Below, in pieces: positions 11,293-22,242 of a stretch of DNA of 64,000 nt. Location: positions 39,281,001 to 39,345,000 of the forward strand of contig NC_091262.1 of the NCBI RefSeq assembly GCF_042477335.2, in the 5' to 3' direction. Below the pieces are notes generated by a model. The model searched no databases, was not told the DNA's origin, and worked only from the letters and a program-made list of their open reading frames with translations. Source of the DNA: Ovis canadensis. Its lineage: Eukaryota; Chordata; Mammalia; Artiodactyla; Bovidae. Within the stretch, counting starts at the first letter, position 1. The number at the start of each line of letters is the position of its first letter. The position numbers were made by a program, and so were the translations under genes.

Positions 11293-11592
11293 TGGTTGTT
11301 GTTGTTGTTCATTTGCTAAGTCGTGTCTGACTTTTTGTACCACATGGACTGCAGCACACATGCCAGGCCTTCCTATTCCTCACTGTCTCCAGGAGTTTGC
11401 CCAAGTTCATGTCCACTGAGTTGGCGATGCCATCCTATCATCTCATCCTTTGCCACCCTTGTCTCCTCCTGCCCTCAGTCTTTCCCAACATCAGGGTCTT
11501 TTTCAATGAGATGGCCGTTTGCATCAGGTGGCCAAAGTATTGGGGCTTATGGTTCAGCACCACTCCTTTTAATGAATATTGAGGGTTGATTT
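11293..11592 (-). mobile_element. BovB LINE, 3' end fragment
   Basis: GTTGTTGTTGTTCATTTGCT is the older form of the BovB 3' terminus. AGGAGTTTGCCCAAGTTCAT and CATCAGGTGGCCAAAGTATT follow. The copy is truncated to about 300 bp and noticeably diverged, so it is older than the 9.1-kb copy. Confidence 0.9.
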
Positions 11593-12856
11593 GTGTGTTA
11601 GGTGGGCCCAGTTGTAAGATGAATCTGTTCACTATTGGCAAGTTGATGCCTCAAAAACCCCCTTGTGCTCTGAGACACAAAATATCTCTGTTATTAAAGC
11701 TGAGGGCAGACCTCTTCATGTCACAAGCATTCCCAAGGAATCAGAAGCTACTGATGTGTATCAGTAATTTAAATGGTTTTGCCTATAGGCATTAAGTTGC
11801 AATTATCTGCATTAAATTCATTAACTATTGTAACACCTAATTATCCCATGTTTGTAAAGGTTTGAAAATTCAGTCTTTCCCTTCCTCAGCAAAATCATTT
11901 TGCACAGGCCACGTATCTGTCTCCGTGCCTCGCCAGTGCTTCCAAGTGGCAGGCATGCTGGGTCATGGCAGAATGGCCTTGGAAGCTCAGGAACTGACTC
12001 AACCTGAGCAGGGGAGAAACGATTAAAGGAAGGCAGCCTGGGGTCCAGAGACACCAGAAGGGCTGTTCCATCCCCGCTCTTGCCTTCAGATCAAGCCCAG
12101 CTTCCCTGTTCCCTGGACTCTCGATACATTTAAGCCTGGCTACCACCCCAGCAGTCCTGTGTGCTGTGAGGACCTTCACAACAGAAGTAAAGACCTATGA
12201 GTAGACCTTCACAGGGACCCACTGTGCAGTGAACACACTGAAAAACAGAGAGGAAAAGGGATGTTTGGATATGGAAAACTAATTGGGAAATTCTATATGC
12301 CTGGCTGTTCATTTAAAAAAAAATCATTAATAGCAGTAAGGATGTCTACAGTATAATAATAACAGAACTGGAGAAAATAGAACTGACTGTTGAAAATTAA
12401 CTTGTTTAACTTGAATGAAGTTGTAGTCCACAAATAAGCTACAGATAACTAAAACTGAGGGAGGGGGAGGAAAGGTGAAGTAAAATAAAGTAGCATCAAA
12501 ACCCAGATTTTTACCAATGAAGAAAGGGCTGAGAAAGAAGGACAAAGGGGAGAAGCCAAACCTGTAAAAATCTTTCATCAGCTCTAAAGGGGAGTTAAAA
12601 GTTGTGCTTGCTTAGAAAGATTAAAAAAGATGATTGTAGCTTTAAGAAGGTTCATGGAATGCCTCATTCATTGATTGGAAATGAGTTTTTAAGAATCAGA
12701 GAGTTACTTTTTAAAATTCTATAAGACAGAAAATGAAGTATAAAACAATTATTTATCAAAACACACATCAAAAAATCAAAAGGAGGACAAGTAGACATAA
12801 AGTGAGATGACAGATAGTAAACACAGTGTGGCGTTTATAAAAATGAATGTAAGTAG
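11593..12856. other. Unassigned
   Basis: About 1.26 kb without a recognisable repeat or gene. Composition moves from mixed (11.6-12.2 kb) to A-rich (12.3-12.85 kb). Open stretches on both strands overlap each other and show no domains. Confidence 0.4.
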
Positions 12857-12985
12857 AGACTTCCCTGGTGGTCCAGTGATTAGGATTACATGCTTCCAAT
12901 GCAGAGGGCACGGGTTCAATCCCTAGTTGGGGAACTAAGATTCTACATGTGTTGTGACATGGCAGAAAAAAACAAGTAAATGCCT
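12857..12985 (+). mobile_element. CHR-2 type SINE
   Basis: GACTTCCCTGGTGGTCCAGT at the head, GGTTCAATCCCTAGTTGGGG around the B box, and an A-rich end match the short CHR-2 class. Confidence 0.88.
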
Positions 12986-13004
12986 ATCAAGCTATTTAAG
13001 TGTT

Positions 13005-13128
13005 CCCCTCCCCTCCTTTTTGGTCCTGCTACGTGGCTTGTGGGATCTTAGTCCCCTGATTAGCAATTGAACCCAGGCCAAGGCAGAGTGCAGGGTCCTA
13101 ACCACAGGACTACCAGGGAATTCTCTAA
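13005..13128 (-). mobile_element. CHR-2 type SINE
   Basis: Reverse-oriented partner of the element at 12857. GTGGGATCTTAGTCCCCTGA and the terminal GACTACCAGGGAATTC are the mirrored CHR-2 landmarks. The two copies lie in opposite orientation about 20 bp apart and could form a hairpin. Confidence 0.85.
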
Positions 13129-13179
13129 AGGTTGTATTTTTTTTTAAGTTTCTGTTAAGTTGCCCATAAGATATGTTTC

Positions 13180-13930
13180 TTCAGCACAAAGATTCTAGAA
13201 GTTAAAAATGATTCATGAACCAGAATACACCTGTCAAATCCAAACCAAGGAATAGCCATATTAATTCTGGACAGCACAGTGTTAAGTAGAAGTTTTACCT
13301 AAGACTTGCAAGCACGCAAAGCAAAAAGCTATAAAAATACACAAGAAATGAAGTGAAGACAAGCTTTTTTGTTTTTGTTGAGAGGAAGAAAGTAATTTAG
13401 CATTATCAGTCTATTACAGATCCAAGTAGACAGAGATTAAATAAGGATGTAGAAAAAAAAATGAGACACAATAAATGCAGTCCATCTAACAGACTTAAAC
13501 TAAACTTCATAATCCACAAATATGGATTACTTTTTCTTTTGAAGTATATATACCTGGTCTATAAGCAAAAAAAGAAGATCACATACTAAATCATATCTAT
13601 AAACACAAGAGAATAAGTTTTAGAGAGAATACTTTAAGATAACAATGCAGTAAGTTAAAAATTCAAATAGATATTAAAAAGAAAAAATACTCAGATATCT
13701 AGAAACTAAGAAAAATGATTTACATACTGCTTGGATGGAGAGAAAGTTGAAACCAGGAAAGAGAAAGAGATAGTGAAAAATGGGAGAATGAAAAGTGAGA
13801 ATGAACTTAACACGTTTGGAACAGAAAATCACAACAAGGGAAAAATAAAAGAAATAAAACAATACCAGAAAAATTTGAAAGAAAGAAGAAATGGAATGAG
13901 AAAAAAAGAAAGAAAGAAAAGCTGTTAACT
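13180..13930 (+). mobile_element. Old L1 ORF2 remnant (tentative)
   Basis: A-rich sequence whose short runs (AAATATTTGGAAATTAAGC-like text around 13675-13725, and a GGAATAGCCATATTAAT run near 13247) resemble the endonuclease-to-linker part of old L1 ORF2. Divergence is high, and some of it may be unrelated A-rich DNA. Confidence 0.45.
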
Positions 13931-13944
13931 GTAGGGTATAAAGG

Positions 13945-14190
13945 GTTCCAACGCTGAAGTCAAGTGAACCTGGCTTACTTATCTTCACTCCAACATACAC
14001 AGCTCTGTAACCTTGGAACATTTGGTTAATTTCTCTGTGACCCATTTCCCCATATTTCTCATCTGTAAAATATGGGTAACAGTGCCATTTTTATAGGGTT
14101 GTTGTAAAAATTAATTTCAATAATGTCTGATAAAGCTTAAAGCACAGTGTCTGGTGAAATACTGATATAGGCTGAATGAATCTTAAGTGG
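13945..14190 (+). mobile_element. MIR SINE
   Basis: CTCTGTAACCTTGGAACATT, TTTCTCATCTGTAAAATATG, GGGTTGTTGTAAAAATTAA and CACAGTGTCTGGT follow the MIR consensus in order through its core domain. Ancient, mammal-wide. Confidence 0.8.
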
Positions 14191-14419
14191 TTGAAGTGAT
14201 AGTTACCATTTATGTAAGAATGGTAGTAGTAATAGCAGTGTTATTGATACTAAAAACTATGACTTTGAAAGGCAAACAGGACAATCAAACAAAGTCCCTG
14301 GTCAACCTTTTAACAATATAAGAAATACAAAATAGAACATTAAAGATGAGAATGAGAATCTAGTAACTGACAGTAAAAGAAAAATTTTGTTATGACACTA
14401 TTACATGTAGTTGTAAGAT

Positions 14420-15005
14420 AAGAAATTTATCATCCTTTTCTCCACATCCTCACCAACATTTGTTATTTCTGGTCTTTTTTATAATAACTATTCTGACAAA
14501 TATGAGTGATAGCTCATTGTGGTTTTGGTTTGCATTTCCCTAATAGGGATATTGGACATCTTTTCATGCACCTGTTGGCCATCTTAATGTCTTCTTTGGG
14601 AAAATTTCTATGCAGGTCTTCTGCCCATTTTTAACCAAATTGTTTGTTTTTTGCTATTGAGTTTTATGAACTATTTACATATTTTGAATATTAACCCTTT
14701 ATCTGTCACATCACTTGCAAATATTTTCTCTCATTTCATAGGTTGCATTTTTGTTTTGCTGATGGTTTCCTTTGCTAGGCAAAGGCTTATAAGTTTGATT
14801 AGGTTTCATTTGTTTATTTTTGCTTTTATTTCCTTTGCTTTAGGAGACAGAGCCACAAAAACAGTCCTGTGATTTATGTCAAAGAGTGTTCTGCCTACGT
14901 TTTCTTCTAGGAGTCTTACATTTAGGTTTTGGTTTTGGTCTTACCTTTAGGTCTTTAATCCATTTTGAGTTTATTTTATATGATATTAGAGAATGTTCTG
15001 AAAAT
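14420..15005 (-). mobile_element. L1 ORF2 3' region
   Basis: Reverse-strand L1. TCCACATCCTCACCAACATT, GGTTTGCATTTCCCTAATAG, TCTTCTGCCCATTTTTAACC and TTTGCTAGGCAAAGGCTTAT are well-known plus-strand views of L1 ORF2 C-terminal sequence. Broken frames throughout. Confidence 0.9.
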
Positions 15006-15395
15006 GACCATTTTTGGTATGGTAAAAACGCAATGAAGTTAAATTAAAAGATTAGAAAATATATGTGTGACACTTCTAAAGACAAAGAATTAATTTCCAA
15101 AATACCTAAAGAGCCTCTACAAATTAGTAAAGAAAAGAAAAAGAGAAGGAAAGAAAAGAGAATGAGCAAAGATAACACCCAGGCAATTCTGAGATATATA
15201 ACGTACAACATAAAAAGTGGAAATACCTTTATGCTGTCTAAAAACAGAGAATTTTTTTTCACAGCAAAACCAGGGGAAATATTCTAGAAGTATCCATACC
15301 AGTTATATCTCAATGAAGTGATATTTTGGTTTTGACTCTCTCTCTCCACCCCATCTCTGCACTGTATCAGGAAATGGAATACACCTATATCTGTA
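15006..15395. other. A-rich DNA with possible L1 scrap
   Basis: CAAAGAATTAATTTCCAAAA at 15083-15102 matches a forward L1 ORF2 run, but the rest (AGAAAAG-rich) is not diagnostic. Confidence 0.4.
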
Positions 15396-15590
15396 TGTGC
15401 TGAGTCATGTGTGACTTTTGTGATCCCATGGACTGCAGCCCACCAGGCTTCTCTGTCCATGGGATTCTCCAGGCAAGAAAACTAGAGTGGGTTGCCATTT
15501 CCTCCTCCAGGGGATCTTCCTGACCCAGAGACCGAACCCTTGTCTCCTTTGTCTCCTGCATTGCAAGCAGATTCTTTACCCGCCCAGCCA
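15396..15590 (-). mobile_element. Bov-tA SINE
   Basis: GACTGCAGCCCACCAGGCTT, GGGTTGCCATTTCCTCCTCC and the reversed tRNA head around GATTCTTTACCCGCC define a nearly complete reverse copy. Confidence 0.9.
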
Positions 15591-15689
15591 TATCTGTATA
15601 TCTTAACACTAAATGTGCTGAGCACATAGGCCCACAGTAAATGCGGAACTGCTGAACTGAATTATAAATTATACTAGGGGCATGAGAAA

Positions 15690-15960
15690 AAGTGGTTATT
15701 TACAAGAGAGGAAATCCAACTAGAAAACTGACATATGGAAAAAGATCTGGTCTCCCCAGCGATCAAAAACACTGCAAATTAAAACAGCCAGGCATTGCCA
15801 TCTTTCACCTACTTCATTAGCAAGAAGTCAAACAAGATCACAGCCTGGTGGCCTCAAGCAACGGGGCAGCTAGGTTGTGACCACTTTCGCCCCTTCATTG
15901 GAACAGAAGTTGCTGAAGATTTACTGTGATGGTTTCAGCACTGCTGTTCCTTTGATTTGC
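15690..15960 (+). mobile_element. Ancient L1 (L1M or HAL1-like) fragment
   Basis: CACTGCAAATTAAAACAGCC, ATCTTTCACCTACTTCATTA and the preceding text follow the C-terminal ORF2 region of old L1 families, with many substitutions. Confidence 0.65.
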
Positions 15961-16500
15961 TTACAAAAAGGTGCAGTGAAAACGAGACGTAAGCACCTTG
16001 GCTGCCGGAGACCCTGAATGCCCCATCTTTCTCTCTTGCAGTTACCCAAAAACCTCGAAAGGCAGCTTTAATTTCCTCTCACTGTTCATCTGAGATCTGG
16101 TTTCCCAGGCAGCCGAGGCGCTGGAGGAACGCAGGAAAACCCATCCATCAATTTTGTGGCTGCCATAGCATGGCGATTTCGAATCTTGCAATAAAACAAG
16201 ATTAATGGGCTTGACTTCAGTTGCTCTGACATTTCAGCAATGAGGGCTGTGTTTGCCAGGTTTCCACACCACGTTCCTTCTTGTCTCCGAGCCATTTTGT
16301 CATCACCAGCCGGGTCTCTCCCACTCCCTCGGATTCCTGAAGAGAACTGTGGAAAAGGAGCATGTATTGAGAGCTCGGAGGAGGCAAATAGCTCCCATTT
16401 TTGCTCATCTTCAAAGGCCAACAGGGATTTCAGTGGGAGATGGACCCTCAGAGCCATGGTTATGGGACCAAGTATTAATTATTTCATTGGTTGAGCAATC
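15961..16500. other. Repeat-poor block, possible conserved element
   Basis: About 540 bp without any repeat I recognise, with several CpG dinucleotides and mixed composition, unlike its surroundings. A TTTCTCTCTTGCAG run at 16027-16040 resembles a splice acceptor, but the following frame closes quickly and no matching donor-bounded exon is evident. Overlapping open stretches on both strands (16086-16457 reverse, 16253-16654 forward) have no domain. The block could be unique spacer or a conserved non-coding element. Confidence 0.4.
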
Positions 16501-16645
16501 ATTTCATCTATCAAAATACACCTACCGTGTATCCAGCACCACGCAGACCCTGGGAGAGGCAGGAGGGGATATACTAAGAATTCCAAGGTGTCTTCTCTCA
16601 AGGAGTCTGAGGTTTGCTGGCGTGGTTAGAGCTCGGGGACGTGGT
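16501..16645. repeat. Possible old MIR/L2-class repeat
   Basis: TACCGTGTATCCAGCACCAC, a gap, then TTCTCTCAAGGAGTCTGAGG resembles a common old mammalian repeat motif (a cta-ctatgtgccaggcac type run followed by a cctcatggagctt type run). Tentative. Confidence 0.35.
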
Positions 16646-16654
16646 TCTAAATAA

Positions 16655-17165
16655 AAGTACAAGGACGTAGAGGACAAATGTATGGACACCAAGGGGCAAG
16701 TAGGGGAGGAACTGGGAGATTGGGATAGGCATATATGTATATACTACTATGTATAAAATAGATAACTAATGAGAACCTTCAGTACAGTATGGGCCTCCCT
16801 GGTGGCTCAGATGGTAAAGTGTCTGCCTGCAATGAGGAAGACCTGGGTTCAATCCCTGGGTCGGGAAGATCCCCTGGAGAAGGAAATGGCAACCCACTCC
16901 AGTACTCTTGTCTGGAAAATCTCATGGACAGAGGAGCCTGGTAGGCTACAGCCCACAGAGTCACAAAGAGTCAGACACGACTGAGTGATTTCACTTTCTT
17001 CTTTCTTTACAGTACAGAACAGGGAACTCTACTCAATGCTCCTTGGTGACCTAAATGGGAAGGAAGTCCTAAAGGGAGGGGATGTATTATAGGTATGGCT
17101 GATTCATTTTGTTATACAGAGGAAACTATCAAAATGCTGTAAAGCATCTCCAATAAAAATTAGTT
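16655..17165 (+). mobile_element. L1 3'UTR, split by a SINE
   Basis: GACAAATGTATGGACACCAA, ACTACTATGTATAAAATAGA and GAGAACCTTCAGTACAG lead into the SINE. The L1 resumes with CAGTACAGAACAGGGAACTC and ends CATCTCCAATAAAAATTA. The two halves join at a shared CAGTACAG. Confidence 0.9.
16780..17017 (+). mobile_element. Bov-tA SINE with 8-bp target duplication
   Basis: A full Bov-tA (about 16790-17009) starts GGGCCTCCCTGGTGGCTCAG and ends with a pyrimidine-rich tail. CAGTACAG at 16780-16787 and 17010-17017 is the duplicated target inside the L1 3'UTR, which proves the order L1 first, SINE second. Confidence 0.93.
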
Positions 17166-17235
17166 ATAAAAAAAAGTACAAGGAAAGAGCACATGAGTTA
17201 GAGAATTTGAGACACATTTCTTAGGGAAAGTGGGG

Positions 17236-17387
17236 CTTGAGCTGGACTTTATTTTATTTTCTTGGCTGTGCCGCAAGGTATGTGGGATCTTAGTTCCCTG
17301 ACCAGCGATTGAACCTGTGCCCCCTGCATTGGAAGCACAGTGTCTTAACCACTGGACCACCAGGGAAGTCCCTTGAGCTGGACTTTA
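17236..17387 (-). mobile_element. CHR-2 SINE with perfect 16-bp target duplication
   Basis: CTTGAGCTGGACTTTA stands at 17236-17251 and again at 17372-17387, flanking a reverse CHR-2 (17252-17371). The SINE's T-rich 3' tail is on the left and its head, seen as GGACCACCAGGGAAGTCC, on the right. Confidence 0.95.
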
Positions 17388-17830
17388 AAAGAAGATGAGG
17401 GGACATTCTACAGGGAGGTAAAGAGCATGGGGAGATGCTCGGAAGTGGAAGGCAAGACACAGGCATGATGGGCCTGGAAATGCCTCTGTGCCTTTTCATG
17501 TCCTGTGTCCTGGTCTGTAAATGTAGCTCAGATACTGAGTCCAGCATCCATCAGGAACCCTGCTCTTCCTCCGGAGCCTGTCCTTGGCTCTCCCTTTTCT
17601 CTTCTTCTTTCTCCCTCTTCCCCACCTGACTTATGTTGATTGGTTCTAGTTGTTACACTACTTTATAGCATTTTTTATTTTTTTTTTAATTTATTTTTTT
17701 TTTAGTTTTTTATTTTTTAAATTACTTTATATTCATAGTAAATTACTATTCATACTGCCTTATCATTCTTATATTGAAATATCCATCTCCTGCAATAGTT
17801 ACTGAGCAGCACAGTATCTGGAACATAGAT
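17388..17830. other. Unassigned, with AT-rich tract
   Basis: A T-rich low-complexity tract occupies about 17668-17730. The remainder has no family I can name. Confidence 0.5.
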
Positions 17831-18120
17831 ATTGCTGTTGTTCAGTCCCTAAGTCATGTCTGACTCTTTGTAACCCCCTGCAGCATGCTAGGCTCTTCTG
17901 TCCTTCCTTCACTATCTCATAGAGTTTGCTCAAACTCAAGTCTATTAAGACAGTGATGCCACCCAACCATCTCATCCTCTGCTGCCTCCTTCTCCTTTTG
18001 CCCTCAATCTTTTCCAGCATCAGGGTCTTTTCCAATGAGTCAGTTCTTTGCATCAGGTAGCCGAAGTATTGCAGCTTCAGCATCAGTCCTTCCAATGAAT
18101 ATTCAATTTTTCCAATGAAT
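17831..18120 (-). mobile_element. BovB LINE, 3' end fragment
   Basis: GCTGTTGTTCAGTCCCTAAG at the 3' terminus, then CATCAGGGTCTTTTCCAATG and CAGCATCAGTCCTTCCAATG. TTTTTCCAATGAATAT follows a second time at the right edge as a short local duplication. Confidence 0.9.
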
Positions 18121-18349
18121 ATATATGCTATTAACATATATGCACACAGACATACATATTTGTTTATGTACATCTAATCTGGATATTCATGCAATATCCC
18201 AGGAAAGATGTAGAAGATGTCAGTGTTGGTAGGGGCAGTCAGTGACAGGGGCAGAGGAAGGAGGGATCCTTTCTTTTAACTATGATCCCTTTGGTACGTT
18301 TTTAACTTTTTAGAGAACTGTATACTGCCCACTTAAAAGCAAACAGGGA

Positions 18350-18475
18350 GGGATGTCCCTGGCGGTCCAGGTTAGGATTCCGTACTGACAATGTAGGGGA
18401 CACAGATTCCATCCTTGGGTGGGGAGCTAAGATCCCATAGGCCATGCTGCACAGCCAGAAGATTTTTTAAAAAGA
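18350..18475 (+). mobile_element. CHR-2 type SINE
   Basis: GGATGTCCCTGGCGGTCCAG, GGGGAGCTAAGATCCCATAG and CCATGCTGCACAGCCAGAAG, then an A-rich end. Diverged but collinear with CHR-2. Confidence 0.85.
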
Positions 18476-19149
18476 AAAGAAATGAACTGTTTTTTTAAAA
18501 TGCAAATGGAAAATTCCTGAAAAGTAGGTCAGAAGCTATTTCCTCTAAAACAACTACAAAAAACTATTACAAACAAAAAGCAAACACTTTAATGAAGAAG
18601 TTGATTGGGCAAAAGACAAGATGGAACAATTAACAAGAGAAGTATGGTCAGTCGACAACTAATTGTTCAGTCTCACAAAGAAACAGCCCTTCCCAAACCC
18701 AGTTTTCAACTGAAAGTGCAGGCTGGGCAGTGATGTGCTTAGATTCTCTAGCATGGACCCCCAGTGGGAGGAGGTAAAGAGGAAGGGAGGCAGTCAGGAG
18801 AGATGGAGGGATGGAAGGGTATGTCTGATCTGGCCCTTAGGTGGGAGCGCCAAATCAGAGACTGGGATGGTTTTCTTCCTTGAGCAGGAAACAGGATCTC
18901 AGGCTACACGTTCAGTTTCCCAGCCTAAGGCTTATCATCCTTCGCAGTATTTATCATCACAGCCCCATGCAAATTTCTGTGAATTTTCTTCCCCTTCCCT
19001 GTTTTAAAGTAAAGATCTTAATGAGTCAAAGTGCAGAGCCTGAGGAAGAGACTCTGAATGAGCTAACTGCCTCATTCAAAAGTTAACTGTTTCTAGAACA
19101 GTTGTAATGGCAATAGAAACCACCCAAATGTTCAACAATTACAAGCTGT
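18476..19149. other. Unassigned
   Basis: About 0.67 kb without a recognised element. A 90-residue forward open stretch (18735-19007) has no domain and overlaps a second frame, so it is not called. Confidence 0.4.
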
Positions 19150-19330
19150 TGTTTACTCTCCTCGACTTTTAATATCTCACCTCATTGAATTCCCCCAATA
19201 GCCCTGTAAGTTAGAGTTTATTTCCACTTAGTAGGTGAAGTCGTGGAGGCTCAGAGCATTTAAATAACTTTCTGAACATCTCATATGCCAAAGGTGGGGT
19301 GGCCAGGACTTAAAACCAGGCTGCACAGTC
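19150..19330 (-). mobile_element. MIR SINE
   Basis: TTCCACTTAGTAGGTGAAGT, GAGGCTCAGAGCATTTAAAT and GGACTTAAAACCAGGCTGCA are the plus-strand view of a reverse MIR, including its tRNA-derived part. Confidence 0.75.
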
Positions 19331-20339
19331 CTCTTACATGATGTCCAGATGGAGACCTTTTTCTCTCGTCCTCACAAGGCCAAGAATAGTGTGGACAAGA
19401 TGGCCAACTTTATAGTCAGGAATGGGTAGGTCTCACCCACCTGTCACCCTCTGGACCCCCAGACACATAGATGGAGTGAGGAGAAGGAGCCAGGAAAGGT
19501 CCCTTGCCGACATGAGCACAGAGATGATTAACAAATCAATGAGATGAGTTTCCATGGAAACCATCCACCTAAAGTGATACCAATGAGTTCCTGGATGGAT
19601 GAAGGTCCTTCTGAAATCTTAATAACCAGCTTGAAGGAAGGCAAGCTATCAGGCTATAAGTGGAAGAATCCCCCTGTTCAACCCTTTTTTAAACACCGTT
19701 GGACCAGGCAACAGAGTGGACAAGAAACTCTATTGCAGCCAAAAAACTTTTGTTGATTAATAAGGAACTTCAAAAAAGTGAAGTTGGATGAGTCACTAGC
19801 ACTTGTCCATAACTATCCAGGAGTGAGACCTATCTGAAAATCATCACCCCAGACAATTAATGGCATCTCTCTTCCGCCAGTCCTTATCTCACTGCCCTTT
19901 TGTGGTACTTGATCACACCTGCCTTCCTGTCTCCCTTTCTTGCTTCTCTGCATCACTGTCTCAGTGTCCTCCCCTGGGATATCTTCTCTGAACACCCCAA
20001 TTGTTTGTCTGTCTTCTACCTTCTCTAGTGACCAAGCAGCTTGTCCAATCCTCACCCTACTTTGAGTAACTATAAACCCCCTCCATCCAAGCTCAAATCA
20101 CCTCCCCCTCCTCCACTTCCACCTCCTCCTTCAATGCATTTCTTGGGTCAAGAGACCACCAACCCTCCAAGTACCTTAAGAAACAGACTCATCCATTCCT
20201 TTCATTCACCTCCAGGATTTAATCAGTAATCATTTTTTAATTGATCTGCTTTCTCAATATCTCATACATCTAGCCTCTTTCTTCCATCTCCTATTATACT
20301 ACCTTGATGTGGGATCCCCATATCTTGAACTTAAAAAAT
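19331..20339. other. Unassigned
   Basis: About 1 kb with no repeat family recognised. Pyrimidine-rich at 20040-20140. No convincing coding frame. Confidence 0.4.
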
Positions 20340-20830
20340 AAACTTAGACTTTAGTTGCTTTACAATGTTGTGTTAGTTTCTGCTGTACAACAAAGTGCAT
20401 GCATGCTCAGTCACTTCAGTCATGTCAACTCCGTGCGACCTTATGAGCTGTAGCCTGCCAGTCTCCTCTGTACATGGGATTCTCCAGACAAGAATACTAG
20501 AGTGGCTTGCCATTTCCTCCTCCAGGGGATCTTCCTGATCTAGAGCTCAAATCCACATCTCTTACGTCTCCTGCATTGGCAGGCATGTTCTTTACTACTA
20601 GCACTACCTGGGAAACCCTTCCCGCTCAGGTCACCATAAAGCATTCAGTAGAGTTTCCTGTGCTATACAGGAGGTTCTTATTAGTAATCTTTTTTTTCAT
20701 CAATAGTGTAAATATGTCGATCCCAATCTCCCAACTCATCCCATCCTCTCTTCCCCTCTTGGTTTGTTCTCTATGTCTGTGTCTCTATTTCTGCTTTGCA
20801 AATAAAATCATCTATAACATTTTTCTAGAT
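20340..20830 (-). mobile_element. L1 3'UTR, split by a SINE
   Basis: TTTACAATGTTGTGTTAGTT and TGCTGTACAACAAAGTG (20358-20399) are followed, after the SINE, by AGAGTTTCCTGTGCTATACA, GTGTAAATATGTCGATCCCA and CTGTGTCTCTATTTCTGCTT, all reverse-strand L1 3'UTR. Confidence 0.88.
20401..20620 (-). mobile_element. Bov-tA SINE
   Basis: GCATGCTCAGTCACTTCAGT to GCACTACCTGGGAAACCC, a full reverse copy inserted in the L1 3'UTR. Confidence 0.9.
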
Positions 20831-20954
20831 TCCACACTGGCTCTGATCCCCCTACCCCCAGAGGTTAAGCTTTCCCTGACTTCTTGGAAAACACTCTCTC
20901 TCCTCAGCTATGTGCTCATAGCTTTTTTTTTTCCATCAAAAAGAAGACAAGGGA

Positions 20955-21065
20955 TAAAAGTAACAGTAGCCAGCATTTACTGGGTGCTCCTGAGTCATGC
21001 ACTGGGCTCATAACTCCTCTGGTGCATTATTTCAGTGAATCCTCACCATAGTCCTCTGAGCTCAC
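20955..21065 (-). mobile_element. MIR SINE fragment
   Basis: AGCCAGCATTTACTGGGTGC and ATTTCAGTGAATCCTCACCA are typical plus-strand views of reversed MIR. Confidence 0.65.
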
Positions 21066-21372
21066 CTGCTTCAAAGGAAAAGAAGCCATCATCAACACGT
21101 TTATTCTGTATTGCCTGTTTTTTGTGTGTGTGTAGACATTTTTTTCATGTGGATCATTTTTTTAAAGTCTTTATTGAATTCTGTCTCTCAAACCGTCTTC
21201 ACCAGAAGAGACGAGTAATGCACTAAGACTAGACCTTTCCTTTATTTCAGTTTCCCTCCCATCTAGCCATTTCTTGGGGCCTAAGTTTGATCTCATGTTC
21301 AGGTCTACATATGTCATGTTGACAGGCTGTCTGGCTCAACAAACCAAGTCTTTCTTGCATTAAGGCAACAAA
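21066..21372. other. Unassigned
   Basis: Nothing recognised apart from a short TG run at 21123-21134. Confidence 0.4.
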
Positions 21373-21495
21373 GGTCCTTCCCTGGCAGTCCAGTGGATAA
21401 GATACTGCCCTTCCACTGCAGAGGGCATGGTTTCCATCCCAGGTCAGGAAACTAAGATCCCACGTTCCATGAGGTACAGCCAAAATATAGGAAAG
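21373..21495 (+). mobile_element. CHR-2 type SINE
   Basis: CTTCCCTGGCAGTCCAGTGG at the head and GGAAACTAAGATCCCACGTT in the body. Confidence 0.87.
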
Positions 21496-22091
21496 GAAAG
21501 AAAGAAAACAACAAAGAAACTGGCTTATGATTAACAAGGAAATGACTACAAGGGAGAAATTTTCCAGACTGCCATCCAACAATTTATATATGGGCAGACG
21601 AGGGTACTGTTTAGATGGCCACACCACAATATTGACTTCCTGAGATGAAATATCAGAGCTAGACGCAGGACTTAAAGAGATCAATCTCACTGAGCCTGGC
21701 TGCACAGAACTGTTTTGTAGTGTGATTCAGCCCCCAAAGCTCAGTTACTTCTTTAATGCATCTGAGTCTGTGCTTCGTTTTTCATTAAATCTGTCATTTG
21801 ACAAATGCAGGCTTCAACGTGGCCAGCCACGGAGGCGGCTGGCTGAGAGAAGGCTTGTCTGGAATGGCCATTTTTGGAATCTGAGGGAAAAGAAAGTATA
21901 CCAAGGCCATAAAACATGCCCTGGGCAGCCTGGGCCTGGGGTAGGGATATAGGGTCAGGTTTGGTCATTGTCCCACATCAGGGGATCCTGTTCAAGTGTC
22001 CGTGACCAGGCCAAGAACACAGAGGAGTAAGATCTATTCCAGTCCCTGCCTTTAGCTGATGTGGTTGCTTTTCTCCAAGAAAACGAAAGGG
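21496..22091. other. Unassigned
   Basis: About 0.6 kb without a recognised repeat. The reverse 152-residue open stretch at 21247-21705 runs partly through the CHR SINE and is not a gene. Confidence 0.4.
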
Positions 22092-22155
22092 GTAAAGATT
22101 CAGCACTTATTAAGCACTGACTGTGTGCCAGCCACTGGGCATTGTACTCTGTATT
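22092..22155 (-). mobile_element. MIR SINE tail
   Basis: CAGCACTTATTAAGCACTGA and CTGTGTGCCAGCCACTGGGC are the reverse view of the MIR 3' region. Confidence 0.65.
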
Positions 22156-22159
22156 TTGT

Positions 22160-22230
22160 TCTCTTCAGTTGCTAAGTCGTGTCTGTACATGACCACTGGA
22201 AAAATCATAGCTTTGACTATACAGGTCAAT
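22160..22230 (-). mobile_element. BovB fragment with internal deletion
   Basis: The terminal BovB run TTCAGTTGCTAAGTCGTGTC is joined directly at about 22185 to TACATGACCACTGGAAAAAT, which in intact copies lies about 0.4 kb further on. A deletion, or two separate events, produced this junction. Confidence 0.8.
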
Positions 22231-22242
22231 GCTAATCTCTAA

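Noticed and set aside
12857..13128. Designed or functional hairpin from two CHR-2 SINEs in opposite orientation
   Set aside because: Two common SINEs close together; divergence between them is high and nothing suggests a role beyond possible RNA folding.
13731..13928. Lys/Glu-rich 65-residue frame resembling a nuclear protein
   Set aside because: Simple consequence of purine-rich, A-rich DNA next to an old L1 piece.
16020..16080. Splice acceptor and exon after TTTCTCTCTTGCAG
   Set aside because: The following frames close soon, no donor with matching frame was seen, and no protein family is recognised.
16791..16860. tRNA gene, from the internal promoter boxes in SINE heads
   Set aside because: The heads of Bov-tA and CHR are tRNA-Glu-derived, but the cloverleaf and 3' end are not preserved and each is joined to a SINE body.
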